Below, in pieces: positions 5,386-6,195 of a DNA stretch of 6,195 bases (positions within the stretch are counted from its first letter, which is position 1; each line of letters opens with the position of its first letter). Made by a program: the position numbers and the translations under genes. The stretch is taken from positions 1 to 6,195 of the forward strand of contig SLIS01000338.1 of NCBI GenBank assembly GCA_007135505.1, given 5' to 3'. The notes below the pieces were generated by a model. The model was not told the origin of the DNA. It did no database searches and saw only the letters and a program-made list of their open reading frames with translations. The DNA is from Halovivax sp. Its GTDB lineage: Archaea > Halobacteriota > Halobacteria > Halobacteriales > Natrialbaceae.

Positions 5386-6195
5386 ATGAGCAGGTGGGAG
5401 TACTTTTTGAAACGGCTGTTGCTCACGATCCCAGTCCTCTTTCTGGTGATCACGTTCCTGTTCGTCATGCTTCGGCTAGGGCCGCTAGACCCCGTCGCAG
5501 CGAGGCTCGGCCCGGAAGCGACCGGCGCTGAGGCAGAACGCATGCGAGAGCGGCTGGGGCTCAACGACTCCCTGTGGGAGCAGTACGTCCAGTTCGGGAC
5601 GGACCTCCTGCTGTTCCAGGGACAGTCGTGGGTCGTCCAGGGAGACCGCCCCGTCACGGCGGTGATCCGTGACACGGCACCGCCGACGATCTGGCTCGGA
5701 TTCTGGGCGATCATGCTACCGCTGTTTATCGGCCTCCCGCTCGGCTTCTACGCGGGGCTCAACCCGAACACCTGGGGCGATTACACGGCGTCAGTGAGCG
5801 GCATCCTCTGGCAGGCGATGCCGAACTTCTGGCTCTGTGTCATGCTGCTCGCCGTCCTCAGAAACACCCAGGGTGGCGGCTGGTTCGGCTTCGACTGGTA
5901 CGCGTTCGGGCCGAACTTCTACGAGGCGGGACAGAGCATCACGGGAACACCGAATCTGAACTGGTTCATGACCGAGGGTGCGTTCATCGACTGGGGCGCC
6001 CTCGCGGTCGACATCAAACTGATCCTCCCGCCCGCAATCGTGCTCGGCTCCGCATCGATGGCGGCCGAGCTCCGGATCGGTCGGACGGCCGTACTCGAAA
6101 CGATCAACTCGAACTACATCGAGACGGCGAAGGCGAAGGGACTGAGCAGTCGCGTGATCGTCTGGAAGCACATGTTCAGAAACGCGTTGATTCCG
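5386..6195 (+). CDS. ABC transporter permease, DppB/OppB type (5' part, runs off the window)
   Basis: The first 270 codons are open to the window edge. The product is an integral membrane permease of the peptide/nickel importer class that pairs with a DppC-type subunit and two ATPases. The layout fits DppB/OppB. There is a short cytoplasmic start (MSRWEYFLKR) and a first membrane span (about 11-29). An extracytoplasmic part holds GPLDPVAARLG (32-42), ERLGLNDSLWEQY (55-67) and the QSWVVQGDRPV region (80-90). Further spans lie at about 101-125, about 135-158 and about 208-224. The ABC-coupling EAA loop begins at YIETAKAKGLS (244-254) and continues to HMFRNALIP (262-270), with the conserved Gly at 252. 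The segment between spans three and four (about 160-205) is rich in Gly, Phe and Trp and probably lies outside. Co-directional placement behind the binding protein supports a single transporter. About 50-70 residues are likely missing beyond the edge. Confidence 0.9.
   Translation, partial: MSRWEYFLKRLLLTIPVLFLVITFLFVMLRLGPLDPVAARLGPEATGAEAERMRERLGLNDSLWEQYVQFGTDLLLFQGQSWVVQGDRPVTAVIRDTAPPTIWLGFWAIMLPLFIGLPLGFYAGLNPNTWGDYTASVSGILWQAMPNFWLCVMLLAVLRNTQGGGWFGFDWYAFGPNFYEAGQSITGTPNLNWFMTEGAFIDWGALAVDIKLILPPAIVLGSASMAAELRIGRTAVLETINSNYIETAKAKGLSSRVIVWKHMFRNALIP

Overview
The window looks like a stretch of haloarchaeal (class Halobacteria) chromosome. It is GC-rich with strong G/C at third codon positions. 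The predicted proteins are very acidic (Asp/Glu-rich). The two well-placed promoters have haloarchaeal-style TATA boxes about 29 nt upstream of the start codon, as expected for leaderless mRNAs. One protein carries a Tat-type lipoprotein signal with a lipobox, also typical of haloarchaea. The species cannot be told from the sequence.

Layout. (1) Bases 2-1302, plus strand: the end of the B12-binding subunit/domain of methylmalonyl-CoA mutase, then its GTPase chaperone MeaB, joined by a 4-base ATGA overlap. Together they handle the last step of propionyl-CoA assimilation to succinyl-CoA. (2) Bases 1303-1554: a 252-bp convergent gap with no recognisable gene. (3) Bases 1555-3104, minus strand: a two-gene operon of an SCP-x-type thiolase and a DUF35 OB-fold/zinc-ribbon partner, again with an ATGA overlap. 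This is the two-subunit archaeal thiolase arrangement. (4) Bases 3105-3448: a 344-bp divergent regulatory region with a promoter at each end. A perfect inverted repeat brackets the thiolase TATA box, and an AT-rich island of nested dyads lies in the middle. (5) Bases 3449-6195, plus strand: a family-5 (peptide/nickel/opine type) ABC substrate-binding lipoprotein, then, after a 101-bp gap, the start of a DppB/OppB-type permease that runs off the window. The remaining transporter subunits probably follow outside it.

How they work together. The mutase/MeaB pair and the thiolase pair are both CoA-thioester enzymes and could meet at propionyl-CoA: a thiolase can release or condense it, and the mutase route consumes it. 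This link is inferred from proximity only. The ABC transporter is divergent from the thiolase and may share regulatory DNA with it.

Most notable observation: the substrate-binding protein appears circularly permuted. A segment of about 78 residues that looks like the usual C-terminal end of family-5 binding proteins sits between the lipoprotein linker and the usual N-terminal start of the fold, and the protein stops where that segment would normally begin.
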